NCBI GenBank assembly: GCA_963457665.1
Contig: OY735224.1
Coordinates: 53,798,929-53,862,928 of the forward strand
Reading direction: 5' to 3'
Length of the DNA stretch: 64,000 nucleotides
From: Thysanoteuthis rhombus
Taxonomy: Eukaryota > Mollusca > Cephalopoda > Oegopsida > Thysanoteuthidae
The notes under the pieces are model-generated. The model did no database searches and had not been told where the DNA came from. It saw only the letters and a program-made list of their open reading frames with translations. Positions 9,547 to 20,355 of this stretch are shown piece by piece (positions within the stretch are counted from its first letter, which is position 1; the number at the start of each line of letters is the position of its first letter). A program made the position numbers and the translations under genes.

Positions 9547-10054
9547 CTGGAAACAAGCGAATTGGAACGATTACCATCCAAATCTCTTGGACCACTGATT
9601 TCGAAATTTTAAAAACTCGAGTATCTCTCCTGTAAGGGAAATATTCTAGCAAACCCTCAGTTTTAGCATTTAGTTTCAGTAATTAATTATAACTATTACA
9701 TTATTAAGAATAAGCAACTTTTGACTCCTGAAAATTATTTCTATTTTAAATGGATTATTTTCATTTGAATTATAATATATGGTATTATATTTTTAACATA
9801 ATATAACTGGATTACAGCTAACGTAATCCGTTTTAAAGAGGAAATTATTTTTAAAAGTCAGAAGTTGTTTATTCTTAACATTATCTCAAAGAATTAAAGA
9901 TGGGGTGAAAATTATCAGTATTAGTAGATAGATATCGATGGGGGAGTAGGACTATATTGATAATGTATCCGTGGCACATAGGTATCAATTCGTAGGTGTC
10001 TAGGTGACTATGAGTTTATACCCAATTATCCATATATATGAAAGAAAAGTAAAG
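9547..10054. other. Intron sequence, nothing recognised
   Basis: AT-rich, no repeat or exon signature seen. Confidence 0.45.
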
Positions 10055-10605
10055 TATTAATATAATGTTGGGTCTCTTAGGAGCGAAAGTGTTGAGTTTA
10101 TTAATCCAAATATCCTCATGTAGTTCAAGACTTTTTGTCGTGTCGGGGCCTGTATTTTCTATCTTTTCAATGACAGTTAATCTAGCATCTATGCTAAAGC
10201 TTTGTCCAAGGGGACGGGAGTTCTGTTCTACTGGGAGTAGGTTGTAATGATTAGTTGATTTAATCTTGTGCCTATAGTTATCAAGTATATCATTCAATTA
10301 CCATTCTGATTTACCTATGCATTGCACTTTACATTTAATTCATTTTAGGAAATTGATGACTTTTTTGGCTTCTGCAGTTGGAATTATGGCAGATGTAGAA
10401 AGTTCAATAGTAGTAGCGTCAGAAAAGTTGTTGGTGTATTTAATGAGGTTACAGCATTCATTTATTATCACCGGGTTGGCCAAATTTGACAGTATTAGGG
10501 ATGATATTATTGTGGGAGCCCTGGTTGTCCATTATGGTATTACTACTTATCGCATACTTAACATTTTGGGGTCTACGGTAGGCAATAACACATGATTTTG
10601 GAATA
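10055..10605 (-). mobile_element. Penelope-like element, C-terminal endonuclease fragment
   Basis: On the minus strand the segments run in the order usual for the end of Penelope-like elements: IPKSCVIAYRRPQNVKYAI (the family's P.xVVxYRRPxxLxDxL block), KCKVQCIGKSE (the C..YIG core of the GIY-YIG-type nuclease), YRHKIKS, RPLGQSFS, LTVIEKIENTG and LHEDIWINKLNTFAPK (the family's ExFWIxxLxTxxPxGLN ending). The reading is spread over more than one frame and the reverse transcriptase is absent, so this is a dead 3' fragment. Penelope-like elements are non-LTR retroelements found widely in invertebrates. It sits in the intron between two transglutaminase exons. Confidence 0.65.
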
Positions 10606-10731
10606 TTTCTATGAATTCTATATCCTAAAAAGAGGTAATAGTTTGGAAAGGGATGATAGTGCGAAAAAGTATGGGAATACTGGGTTTAATAGTCTTGTTG
10701 ATTTTTTATTGTTTGAATGACATGATATTAC

Positions 10732-10835
10732 CATCACTGGCCTCTTGTGGGGTCGGGTCAATGGTTTGCCAGCCACAGTAGCCGACAGGGAGATCAGGAC
10801 GTCCCATCCAAACATCATTCCAAACGTGGAAGCTC
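10732..10835 (-). CDS. Transglutaminase exon with catalytic His and Asp
   Basis: This 104-nt exon reads [20 protein letters not shown] then [15 protein letters not shown]. It is the transglutaminase active-site block: the H of FHVWN and the D of [10 protein letters not shown] are the second and third members of the Cys-His-Asp triad. The acceptor is TCTTTCCAG|GAGC and the donor is GATG|GTAATA. It starts and ends one base into a codon, in phase with 9381-9546. The frame is intact and both catalytic residues are kept. The exon with the catalytic Cys (GQCWVF-type) should be upstream, to the right on this strand. I did not find it before the repeats begin, nor anywhere else in the window. Confidence 0.95.
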
Positions 10836-11220
10836 CTGGAAAGAATATTAGACGAGCATTTTTATAATTTCTATAAAATTTCAATCAAATTCTCAAGATT
10901 TTTAATGATCAAGTTAAGAGACAAACTAGCAGAGAATCCGTCCCTACGGGCGTCACTGAGTGACTGAAAAGTGCCTTATAGAGATGGTTGGATCCATCCA
11001 GAAAAATAGCAATGTTTGTCCTCGAATCAAACTATTCTCACAGACAAATGCTGAGCCCCTGAGCTCTAAGCATTTGGCAGGCCAGATATTAGACGAATAC
11101 ACAGAAAAAATTGCCAGCTTCATAGGAATAGATGTTTAAACTTCATCTGTGTTCTTTTAGCCTTCTGTACGCATCAAATGTTCATTTTTCCTCACTTGGT
11201 GTAATTCACAAATTTATAAA
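10836..11220. other. Sequence upstream of the last visible transglutaminase exon
   Basis: No upstream transglutaminase exon, repeat or RNA gene was recognised. Confidence 0.5.
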
Positions 11221-11224
11221 ATCC

Positions 11225-11445
11225 GGTAGATTTTGACCAGAAATAAATGATTAATTGATTTTCAAACACTTTTTTGATGTGATCTTTGCTCATCAGAATG
11301 ATTTTACAAACACTTAAACAAAAGATAGTCAGTTGGAGCAAGGGCATGAGAGTATAGTGCATAAATCATTTTTTCCAACCAAATACGTCGAGCGGTATGA
11401 GGACATGCATTATCTTGATGAAGAATGACCCCCTTTCAGATCACT
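11225..11445 (-). mobile_element. Mariner-family transposase fragment
   Basis: The minus strand reads HQDNACPHTARRIWLEK near 11407-11365 and HALAPTDYLLFKCL near 11345-11310. These are the second and third acidic motifs of mariner transposases (HDNARPH and LAPSDYHLF), with the spacer between them shortened. Further on, a degraded FWSKSTGFYKF segment fits the FFASKxxEFYxRG end of the protein. The N-terminal part and terminal repeats are missing. It is a dead scrap of a plain DNA transposon. Confidence 0.7.
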
Positions 11446-11539
11446 AAGAATGAATATTTTCTTTCCAATGCCCTTTTCAAAATATAAAATCGTTAGTGGT
11501 AAACTTCAGTTGTGACTGTTTGACTTTTGTTTAAAAGAT

Positions 11540-12842
11540 TGTGATTAAAAACAAAGGGGAGACAGAAGAAGATACACGACGACAGTCATCGAATCGAATT
11601 TCACAAAAATCATCATCAACCGAATCACGAAAACACTCAATTAAAACAAGCCTTGTGAACAAGCTGGCTTTAGAAGAAGTTACTCCACCATCGACCACCT
11701 ACATCCGATAAATCAACAATGAAAAAAAAGGCAGCTGAGTATAAACTACCACTCGCCGTAGCATTTATCGACTTCAAAAAGGCGTTCGACTCAGTAGAAA
11801 TCCCTAAGGTCATGGAGGCCATCAGTCGATAAGGTGTAGATCCAGTATATGTTGAAGTGCTGAAACATATATACAATCACTGCAGCTCCTTTATTAGGTT
11901 ACATAAAGACTCAGACCCCTTTCATTACCAGAAAGGAATAAGACAAGATGATACCAGCTCACCTAAACTCTTCACAGCCTGCCTCGAGATGATCTTCATA
12001 AGACTAGACTGGGAGAATAAAGGAATTAGAATAGACGGCGAGTATCTGAGTAACGTCAGATTTGCAGAGAACCTACCCGACCTCCAACAAATGATAGATG
12101 AACTAAATGAAGAGAGCAAGAAAGTAGGCCAACACATAAACTTCAGCAAGACGAAGATCATGTGCAACAACCACATCGGAGATAAAAACACTAAGATCAA
12201 AATCGAGGACACTGAACTGGAGGAAGTAGATCACTGCATCTACCTAGGACAACGAATCTCCATGAGACCCTCAAAAGAAGAAGAAATCAAGCGAAGAATC
12301 ACACTAGGATGGCAAGCCTTTGGCAGAGCAAGCTCGACCTTTAAGAATCCCATTAATCCTAAAGAGAAGGGTGTATAACCAATGCATCCTCCCAAAAGTC
12401 ACTTATGGAGCTGAAACATGGAACTTAACCAAGAGACAGATCCGTAAATTGAGAACCATGCATCACGCACATGAAAGAATTATGCTAGGGACTCACATCA
12501 CATGGAGAGACCACAAGACAGCACAGTACATCTGAGAAAAGACAAGAGTTAGGGACATCAAAGAATCCATTAGAAATCTCAAATGGCGGTGGGCTGGCCA
12601 TGTTGCAAGAATGGCAGACAATCGATGGACATCGCTACTCACAACATGGATCCCCCGAGACCATATACGCAACCGAGGCCGACAAAGTGTTAGATGGAGA
12701 GACGAACTAGACAAGTTCAGGAAATACTGGCTCCGTGACGCCCATGATAGGGAAGTGTGGCAAAACCTGGGGAAGGTCTATGTCCAACGACAGATACAAA
12801 AAGACTGATGATGATAATGATGATGATGATGATGATGATTGT
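11540..12842 (+). mobile_element. RTE-type LINE, RT domain and tail (copy C)
   Basis: This is the longest LINE copy here. In order it shows KIIINRITKTL, CEQAGFRRSYSTIDHL, AFIDFKKAFDSVEIP (first catalytic Asp block), DTSSPKLFTACLEMIF, GIRIDGEYLSN, then DLQQMIDELNEESKKVG, INFSKTKIM, GWQAFGRASSTFKN, YGAETWNLTKRQ, LKWRWAGHVARMADNRW and RDAHDREVWQNLGK. Then comes a GAT-rich tail (12809-12842). Defects include stops after KTL and at 11830, a frame shift at the A-run near 11722-11729, and a frame change near 12350. The FADD box is reduced to FAEN by a small deletion that removes the catalytic pair and the following hydrophobic residues. It is inactive. RTE elements lack poly(A) and end in short tandem repeats, which fits. 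Confidence 0.88.
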
Positions 12843-14265
12843 AAGAAAATGTTGGAAACACTGGTTTCAATGCCAAAAACGCTCTCGTCACATGCTTTTT
12901 CAGCATGCTTTTCACACATATTCACATGTTATTACTACATTCGAGAAAATTACAGAAGGAAACATTTTAAACATTGCTTTCCACACCCAAAAGTCTCTTT
13001 TTTTATCCTTTCAGGCTGGCTTTTGACATTTACTTATATATGAATACTACCTTCGATTAGATTGTTTTTAATTTCAGCTTTGAAAAGCATCTTTGAAAGG
13101 TTATTACCTTTAAAAACTAGGTTTCAAAGCTGAAAAGTCCCTTTTATTACCCTTTTAGGCTAGGTTGTGACATGCTGAAAATTCAACCGTATATCATTTA
13201 CACATTGACAAAAAATCATCGAAAAACCATGATGACATTGCTTACAGAGCTGAAAAGACCTTTTCGGGCTCGGTTTTGACATTTAAAGGCGTACTCAAAT
13301 ATCATAACTTCATTCAAGAAATTGTTGAAAAACCTTGAAAACATTTCTCTTATAAGCTAAAAAGGCTCTGTTGATGCCCTTTTCGGCATTCTTTAGACAT
13401 TCGGAAGATAAAATCACGTATTATATTACATTACAGAAAACATGTTCATATATATTCAAGGAAATTGCTTGAAACTATTGAAAACGTTACTTTCAAAGCC
13501 AAAAAAAGGCTTCCCTATAGGTTTTTAGGCTTGGTCTTAACACTTACATGTATAGTATTAGTACATACGTATAAATTGTTAAAAACCTCTAAAACATTGA
13601 TTCCAAAGCTAAAAACACTCTTTTCACAGCCTTTTCGGCTTGGTTTTAACACTTTACAAATTCAATCATTTATCATTGATACATTGGAGAAAATTTGAAA
13701 ACACTTGTTTCCGGGCTAGAAAGTCTCTGTTTATACTCTTTCGGGCTTTATTTTGAGCTTCTCACTCCTATATGACTACTATTTTCAAGATAATCAATGA
13801 AAATCTTGAAAACATTGCTTTCAATGCTATAAAATCTCTGTTCCTGCTTCCTTAGGGCTTAGTTTTGATATTCGGAAATTAAATCATGTATCATTGCTAT
13901 ATTAGGTAAAATTGTTGAATAGCCATGAGAATATGACTTTTCCCAAGCTGAAAAGGCTTCCCTTCATACCTTTATAGGTTTGGTGTCAACAGTCTGAAAA
14001 TTGGATCCTATATTATTAGTGCATTCTAGAAAATTATCGAAAAACTTTGAAAACATTGATTTCGAAGCTGAAAAAGGCTATGTTCGTACTATTTCAGGGT
14101 AGATTTTCAAACTTTCGAAATTCAATCATGTATCATTATAGTTAGATTTAAAGAAAATTGCTCAAAAACATTAGAAACATTGGTTTCCAAAGCTGGAAAC
14201 GATTTTCCGGTCGTTTTGTTTCACATTTAACACTGCTGTTATTAGTACATTCAATAAAATTGTTT
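12843..14265. repeat. Decayed satellite, unit about 115-125 bp
   Basis: About eleven degenerate copies are seen. Each has GAAAACATTG(C)TTTC-AAGCTGAAAA, then a CTCTGTTTATACCCTTTTCGGGCTTGGTTTTGACA-like part (CCTTTTCGGCTTGGTTTTGA), then AAATTCAATCATGTATCATT and ACATTCAAGAAAATTGTTGA. Copies start near 12845, 12965, 13110, 13225, 13330, 13475, 13590, 13690, 13805, 13925, 14045 and 14165. Divergence is high, so this is an old array. LINE copy C ends exactly where it begins. Confidence 0.75.
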
Positions 14266-14271
14266 GGGACA

Positions 14272-15149
14272 TGCTCCCCGAGCCGTAAGTAGCGTCACTC
14301 CGTACACGCTGTAAGTAGCAGAGAGCAGGGGAAAGTCTGTCAGATTGACCAAGCTTTCAACTCACTATTCTCTATAACCCTTCTTCTACACCTTGTGGAA
14401 GTCTCCAATCACATAACTTGCTGCTCCCAAACCCGTGTGCGGAACGGAGGCGTCCACGGTACATGTGCTAACCACCCCGGCTCTCCCGGCTGCCTACCGG
14501 CCCCAAACGCGTGCGACGTCAGCCAGAGATCGAGCAACACTTATCAGGGTCTTCTGCAGCCCACACAGCCGACATCCCCGCCCTGACTTGGGACGGCACA
14601 ATAGTCAAATGGTCGGCTGCCAGTCCTGCTTGGAGGAGCAGGCGGTGGTGTCTGGCGCACACGGCTCGCGTGTCCCTCTTGCTACTCGACATCCAGGCAA
14701 AACGACTTCCCTCCCGGCTAACCGTCCGAGCCATGCTTCCCGACCCGTAAGCAGCGTCACTCCGCACACGCTGCACGCACCAGAGAACAGGGAATAGTCT
14801 CTCAGATCGACTTAGCTTTTCAACTCACTATTCTCTCTAACCCTTCAGCTTGTGGAAGTCTCTAATTACAAACTTGCTGCTCCCCGACCCGTTTGCGGAA
14901 CGAAGCCGTCGACGGTACGAGTAACGACGACCCTCCCTCTCCTGACTGCCTACCGGCCCCAAACGCGTTCGATCACAGGTTTGTTGTGGTGTGGCTTGTG
15001 TTGTCTGCCCAGTCTGAGCCCCGAACGATCAGAGTCGTAGAGAAAGTGAGATGTGTGTAGCAGCCCCAAGGCTAGCCTATCCTCATTCCTAAATATGCTC
15101 CCCTGCCAGTTGTTGTTTGGAACAGGCAGCGGTGGCTGGTGCACCTGGT
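14272..15149 (+). repeat. P repeats, two tandem units (P1, P2)
   Basis: Both units start with ATGCT(C/T)CCCGA.CCGTAAG and GCGTCACTCCG.ACACGCTG, then share a CTCACTATTCTCT..AACCCTTC block, a CTTGTGGAAGTCTC block and a CCTACCGGCCCCAAACGCGT block. P1 (14272-14727) goes on to GAGATCGAGCAACACTTATC. P2 (14728-15149) ends with a TTTGTTGTGGTGTGGCTTGT segment that leads into the Q array. GC content is clearly higher than in the flanks. Open frames through these units lack any domain and I treat them as chance. Confidence 0.75.
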
Positions 15150-15302
15150 TTGCCGATCCCCTTTCCTAAGTTTTTCTTCGTCCCGTAGTCGTCGTCAGGA
15201 ACAGTCTCTGCCCAGGCCAGCAGACCCTCGAGTCCGTCAGTCGGTTAGCGCGTAAAGCAACTCGGTTCGCCTGAACGCAGACTTCGATGTTCGTAGGGCT
15301 TC

Positions 15303-15380
15303 TCGAGGATTGAACTAGAGCCATTTTCTATGGGTCAGAATGCCGACAGCGCGCTCTAACCGGTATGGCAGCATCGGCCA
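15303..15380 (-). repeat. tRNA-like segment, Q unit 1
   Basis: On the minus strand the A-box-like TGCCATACCGG (one mismatch to TRGYNNANNNG) is followed by GTTAGAGCGCG and, about 40 bases on, a B-box-like AGTTCAATCC. The anticodon arm does not fold cleanly, so this is a tRNA-derived promoter module and not a working tRNA. Confidence 0.6.
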
Positions 15381-15847
15381 GAGGTGGGCAGACGTGATGA
15401 ATGCGATAACTGGCTCTGGGAGCGTATTTTAAAAAAAATTTTAAAAGTTGTTACACGAATTCGATGTTTTGACAATGTTAGAGGGAGCACCTTCACGGAG
15501 AGGCTTATCGTGAAGGAACGAGTGTCCGCCCCTGGAAGTGAGTCGGCAGTCTGCCGTAGTCGGCACCGTGTCGTCTTTGATGTCCGCTTCGCCCGGCTAA
15601 GGGACGATCATTGTAAACATTTTATAATTGTCGCGTCGTGACCGTCGAGCACCGTAGAGTGGGGAACGCTGGCTGTCAGAGCTGGCTTGCCTATCCCCTT
15701 TCCTAATTTTTCAAAGTTTTTCTTCGTCCCGTAGTCATAGACAGAAACAGTCTCTGCCCAGGCCTGCAGACCCTCGAGTCCGTCAGTCGGTTAGCGGGAA
15801 AGGAACTCGGTTCGCCAGAACGCAGACTTCGATGTTCGTAGGGCTTT

Positions 15848-15925
15848 TCGAGGATCGAACTAAAGCCATTTTCTATGGGTCAGAATGCCGACAGCGCGCT
15901 CTAACCGGTATGGCAGCATCGGCCA
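15848..15925 (-). repeat. tRNA-like segment, Q unit 2
   Basis: Same module, B box AGTTCGATCC, which fully meets GWTCRANNC. Confidence 0.62.
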
Positions 15926-16393
15926 GAGGCGGGCAGAAGTGATGAATGAGATAACTGGCTCTGGGAGCGTATTTTTAAAAAAATTCCAAAAGTTGTTAAA
16001 CGAATTCGATGTTTTGACAACGTTAGAGGGAGCACCTTCACGGAGAGGCTTATCGTGAAGGAACGAGTGTCCGCCCCGGAAAGTGAGTCAGCGGTCTGCC
16101 GTTGTCGGCATCGTGTCGTCTTTGATGTCCGCTTCGCCCGGCTAAGGGACGATCATTGTAACCATTTTATAATTGTTGCGTCGTGACCGTCGAGCACCGT
16201 AGAGAGGGGAATGCTGGCCGTCGGAGCTGGTTTGCCTATCCCCTTTCCTAATTTTTCAAAGTTTTTCTTCGTCCCGTAGTCGTAGATAGAAACAGTCTCT
16301 GCCCAGGCCTGCAGATCCTCGAGACCGTCAGTCGGTTAGCGGGGAAAGCGACTCGGTTCGCCTGAACGTAGACTTCGATGTTCGTAGGGCTTT

Positions 16394-16471
16394 TCGAGGA
16401 TCGAACTAAAGCCATTTTCTATGGGTCAGAATGCCGACAGCGCGCTCTAACCGGTATGGCAGCATCGGCCA
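16394..16471 (-). repeat. tRNA-like segment, Q unit 3
   Basis: Same module; A and B boxes identical to unit 2. Confidence 0.62.
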
Positions 16472-16926
16472 GTGGTGGGCAGACGTGATGAATGCGATAA
16501 CTGGCTCTGGGAGCGTATTTTTAAAAAAATTTCAAAAGTTGTTACACGAATTCGATGTTTAGACAATATTTGAGGGAGCACCTTCACGGAGAGGCTTATC
16601 GTGAAGGAACGAGTGTCTGCCCCGGAAGGTTAGTCGGCAGTCGGACGTTGTCGGCACCGTCTTGTCTTTGATGTCCGCTTCGCCCGGCTGAGGGACGATC
16701 ATTGTAACCATTTTATAACTGTCACGTCGTGACCGTCGAGCACCGTAGAGAGGGGAACGCTGGCCAGCGCAGCTGGCTTGCCTATCCTCTTTCCTAATTT
16801 TTCAAAGTTTTTCTCCGTCCCGTAGTCTCTGCCCGGGCCTGCAGCAGCCCCTCCAGTCCGTCAGTCGGTTAGCGAATAAAGCAACTCGGTTCGCCTGAAC
16901 GCAGACTTCGATGTTCGTAGGGCTTT

Positions 16927-17004
16927 TCGAGGATCGAACTAAAGCCATTTTCTATGGGTCAGAATGTCGACAGCGCGCTCTAACCGGTATGGCAGCATCG
17001 GCCA
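16927..17004 (-). repeat. tRNA-like segment, Q unit 4
   Basis: Same module with one change between the boxes (GTCGACA in place of GCCGACA on the plus strand). Confidence 0.62.
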
Positions 17005-17165
17005 GAGGTGGGCAGACGTGATGAATGCGATAACTAGCTTTGGGAGCGTATTTTTAAAAAAATTTCAAAAGTTGTTACACGAATTCGATGTCTTGACAAT
17101 GTTAGAGGGAGCACCTTCACGGAGAGGCTTATCGTGAAGGAATGTTTGTCCGCCTCGGGAGGTTA

Positions 17166-18091
17166 GTCGGCCGTTGTCGGCAATGTGTCGTGTTGGATGT
17201 CCGCTTCGCGCGGTTTGGGTGGCAAACGTAATTGTAAACAAAAGGATAACTACGATCTCTTCGTCCTCGTCGGCTCGTCGTCCGCTCGTCGTCCGCTCGT
17301 CGTCTCTTCGTATCGTTCCTTCCCAAACGGTGACTCTGTTGATTCCGAACGTAAACATCGACTGGTACTTACGCGAGCTAGTGGTCCCGGCGTGTAGGTA
17401 GCCAACCGCTGCCCTCTCTTTGCGTCCATCCTCACGCTCTGCTGGGCTACGAGAGAGAGGGAGAGAGATCACTGGATATCGTGACTTGTTTAACATAATC
17501 GCTGCTCCGGGTGGCAAACGTAATTATAAACAAATGTATACCTACGATCTCTTCGTTGTCGTCGTCGGCTCGTCGTCTGCTCGCCGTCTCCTCGTGTCTG
17601 GGCTCCCCATCGTGATCCTGTGGCACCTGCTCTCTTCGCAGGTTCAAGACTAGGGCGTAACTTGAGTCTTCCTCTTCTCGTCACGCCTTTGTTCGCCGTC
17701 TGTCCCATGTCAGTCTTCGCCTGGCGTGTTGGAGCTTCAACCAGAAGTGTCCCAAGTTTTTCTATGTTTTCAGGTCCCCAGCGTCGTACGTTGACCCGTG
17801 CACAGGTTGATGACCACCCAGCACAAACTGTTGGCCGTAGCACTGGTATATACTATTGCTCCGTCACTTGCTGGCAGCCGGTCCGAGGGTGCCGCTGCTG
17901 TCGTCGTGATCCTCTGGTTTGCCTTTCCGTCTTTATCTTCCACTTTCGCCCGTCGTACGGTTCTCCAATCATCCCAGAGGGTTGGCTAGCCCTCTCACTG
18001 AGTCTGGGGTCTCTTAAGCCGGCCAGCTTGCTATTCATCTGGGTGGACTACTGTTCGCCGCTCCCTTTTCTGAAAATATTCAGTCAAACCC
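17166..18091 (+). repeat. T segment, copy 1
   Basis: Long spacer between the Q array and the next P unit, repeated at 20356-21297. It contains two related blocks with GGTGGCAAACGTAATT.TAAACAAA (17217 and 17511), a CGTCGTCGGCTCGTCGTC-type run, a GAGAGAGATCACTGGATATC block, a CAGGTTCAAGACTAGGGCGT block (also in the palindrome further right) and TATATACTATTGCTC near 17847. No domain is visible in any frame. Confidence 0.7.
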
Positions 18092-18967
18092 ATGCCACGC
18101 TCCCCGACCCGTGAGAAGCGTCACTCCACACGCTGTGTGGACCAAAAAATAGAGAAAATCACTCAGATCGACCTAGCTCACTTTTTTCTATAACCCTTCT
18201 TATAGACCTTGTGGAATTCTCCAATCCAGAAACTCCGTGCTCCCCGACATATTGCACAGCGGAGGCATGCACCAGACGAGTGCCACCACCCTCCGTCTCC
18301 CGACTGCATACCCATCCCAAACGCGTGCGACGTCGGCCAGAGATCGAGCAACACTTATCAGGGTCTTCTGCAGCCCACACAGCCGACATCCCCGCCCTGA
18401 CTTGGGACGGCACAATAGTCAAATGGTCGGCTGCCAGTCCTGCTTGGAGGAGCAGGCGGTGGTGTCTGGCGCACACGGCTCGCGTGTTCCTCTTGCTACT
18501 CGACATCCAGGCAAAACGACTTCCCTCCCGGCTAACCGTCCGAGCCATGCTTCCCGACCCGCAAGCAGCGTCACTCCGCACACGCTGCACGCACCGGAGA
18601 ACAGGGGAAAGTCTCTCAGATCGACTTAGCTTTTCAACTCACTATTCCCTATAACCCTCCTTCTACAGCTTGTGGAAGTCTCCAATTACAAACTTGCCGC
18701 TCCCCTACAAGTTTGCAGAACGAAGCCGTCGACGGTACAAGTAACGACGACCCTCCCTCTCCTGACTGCCTACCGGCCCCGAACACGTTCGATCACAGGT
18801 TTGCTGTGGTGTGGCTTGTGTTGCCTGCCCAGTCTGAGCCCCGAACGATCAGAGTCGTAGAGGAAGTGAAATGTGTGTAGCAGCCCCAAGGCTAGCCTCT
18901 CCTCCTTCCTAAATATGGTCCCCTGCCAGTTGTTGTTTGGAACGGGCAGCGTTGGCTGGTGCACCTG
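18092..18967 (+). repeat. P repeats, two tandem units (P3, P4)
   Basis: P3 (18092-18546) and P4 (18547-18967) repeat the P1-P2 pair. From the GAGATCGAGCAACACTTATC block to the end of P4 they are almost the same as 14525-15149. The first 250 bp of P3 is a diverged version shared with 21298-21540 instead. Confidence 0.75.
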
Positions 18968-19131
18968 GTTTGCCTATCCCCTTCCCTAATTTTTCAAAGT
19001 TTTTCTTCGTCCCGTAGTCGTAGACAGAAACAGTCTCTGCCCGGGCCTGCAGACCCTCGAGTTCGTCAGTCGGTTAGCGTGGAAAGCAACTTGGTTCGCC
19101 TGAACGCAGACTTCGATGTTCGTAGGGGTTT

Positions 19132-19209
19132 TCGAGGATCGAACTAAAGCCATTTTCTATCGGTCAAAATGTCGACAGCACACTCTAACCGGTATGGCAG
19201 CATCGGCCA
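19132..19209 (-). repeat. tRNA-like segment, Q unit 5
   Basis: Same module with several changes between the boxes (GTGTGCTGTCGAC on the minus strand). A and B boxes are kept. Confidence 0.6.
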
Positions 19210-19669
19210 GAGGTGGGCAGACGTGATGAATGCAATAACTGGCTCTTGAAGCGTATTTTTAAAAAAATTTCAAAAGTTGTTACACGAATTCGATGTTTTG
19301 ACAATGTTAGAGGGAGCACCTTCACGGAGAAGCTTATCTTGAAGGAACGTTTGTCCGCCCCGGGAGGTTAGTCGGCCGTTGTCGGCACCGTGTCGTCTTT
19401 GATGTCCGCTTCGCCCGGCTAAGGGACGATCATTGTAACCATTTTATAATTGTCGAGTCGTGAACGTCGAGCACCGTACTGAGGGGAACGCTGACTGTCG
19501 GAGCTGGTTTGCCTATCCCCTCTCCTAATTTTTCAAAGTTTTTCTTCGTCCCGTAGTCGTACACAGAGACAGTCTCTGCCCAGGCCTGCAGCCCCCCAGT
19601 CCGTCAGTCGGTTAGCGTAGAAAGCGATTCGGTTCGCCTGAACGCAGACTTCGATGTTCGTAGGGTTTT

Positions 19670-19747
19670 TCAAGGATCGAACTAAAGCCATTTTCTATGG
19701 GTCAGAATGCCGACAGCGCGCTCTAACCGGTATGGCAGCATCGGCCA
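19670..19747 (-). repeat. tRNA-like segment, Q unit 6
   Basis: Same module. B box AGTTCGATCC kept; the base after it changes (TTG for TCG). Confidence 0.62.
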
Positions 19748-20164
19748 GAGGTGGGCAGACGTGATGAATGCGATAACTGGCTTTTTTTTTGACAATATTA
19801 GAGGGAGCACCTTCACGGAAAGGCTTATCGTGAAGGAACGTTTGTCCGCCCCGGGAGGTTAGTCGGCCGTTGTCAGCGCCGTGTCGTCTTTGATGTCCGC
19901 TTCGCCGGGCTAAGGGACGATCATTGTAAACATTTTATAATTGTCGCGTCGTGACCGTCGAGCACCGTAGAGAGGGGAACGCTGGCTGGCGCAGCTTGCT
20001 TGCCTATCCCCTTTCCTAATTTTTCAAAGTTTTTCTTCGTCCCGTAGTAGTAGACAGAAACAGTCTCTGCCCGGGCCTGCAGCAGCCCCTCCAGTCCGTC
20101 AGTCGGTTAGCGTGGAAAGCGACTCGGTTCGCCTGAACGCAGACTTCGATGTTCGTAGGGTTTT

Positions 20165-20242
20165 TCAAGGATCGAACTAAAGCCATTTTCTATGGGTCAG
20201 AATGCCGACAGCGCGCTCTAACCGGTATGGCAGCATCGGCCA
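20165..20242 (-). repeat. tRNA-like segment, Q unit 7
   Basis: Same module as unit 6; the flanking AGAGGTGGGC is changed to AACGAGGG. Confidence 0.62.
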
Positions 20243-20355
20243 AACGAGGGTAGACGTGACCAATGCGATAACTGGCTTTTTTTTTGACAATATTAGAGGG
20301 AGCACCTTCACGGAAAGGCTTATCGTGAAGGAACGTTTGTCCGCCCCGGGAGGTT

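Larger units (their letters stand above)
15150..17165 (+). repeat. Q array 1, four tandem units of about 540 bp
   Basis: Each unit begins TTTGCCTATCCCCTTTCC, followed by TTTTTCTTCGTCCCGTAGTC, a CAGTCGGTTAGCG block, the minus-strand tRNA-like segment, a TTTTAAAAAAATTTCAAAAG block and GGAGCACCTTCACGGAGAGG. Successive tRNA-like segments start at 15303, 15848, 16394 and 16927 (spacing 545, 546, 533). Copies differ from each other by only a few percent, so the array is fairly young or kept homogeneous. Confidence 0.88.
18968..20355 (+). repeat. Q array 2, three tandem units
   Basis: Same unit as Q array 1. tRNA-like segments start at 19132, 19670 and 20165 (spacing 538, 495). The last two units share a deletion that replaces the TTTTTAAAAAAATTTC region with a T run (19782-19790, 20276-20285), so they arose from one another. 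Confidence 0.85.

Noticed and set aside
14435-18654. Open frames of 120-164 codons in the P, Q and T repeats
   Set aside because: They overlap on both strands, end at repeat borders and change between copies of the same unit.
15303-20242. Functional tRNA genes in the Q units
   Set aside because: The A and B boxes are present but the anticodon arm gives no 7-base loop with a 5-bp stem, and no clear acceptor stem is visible.
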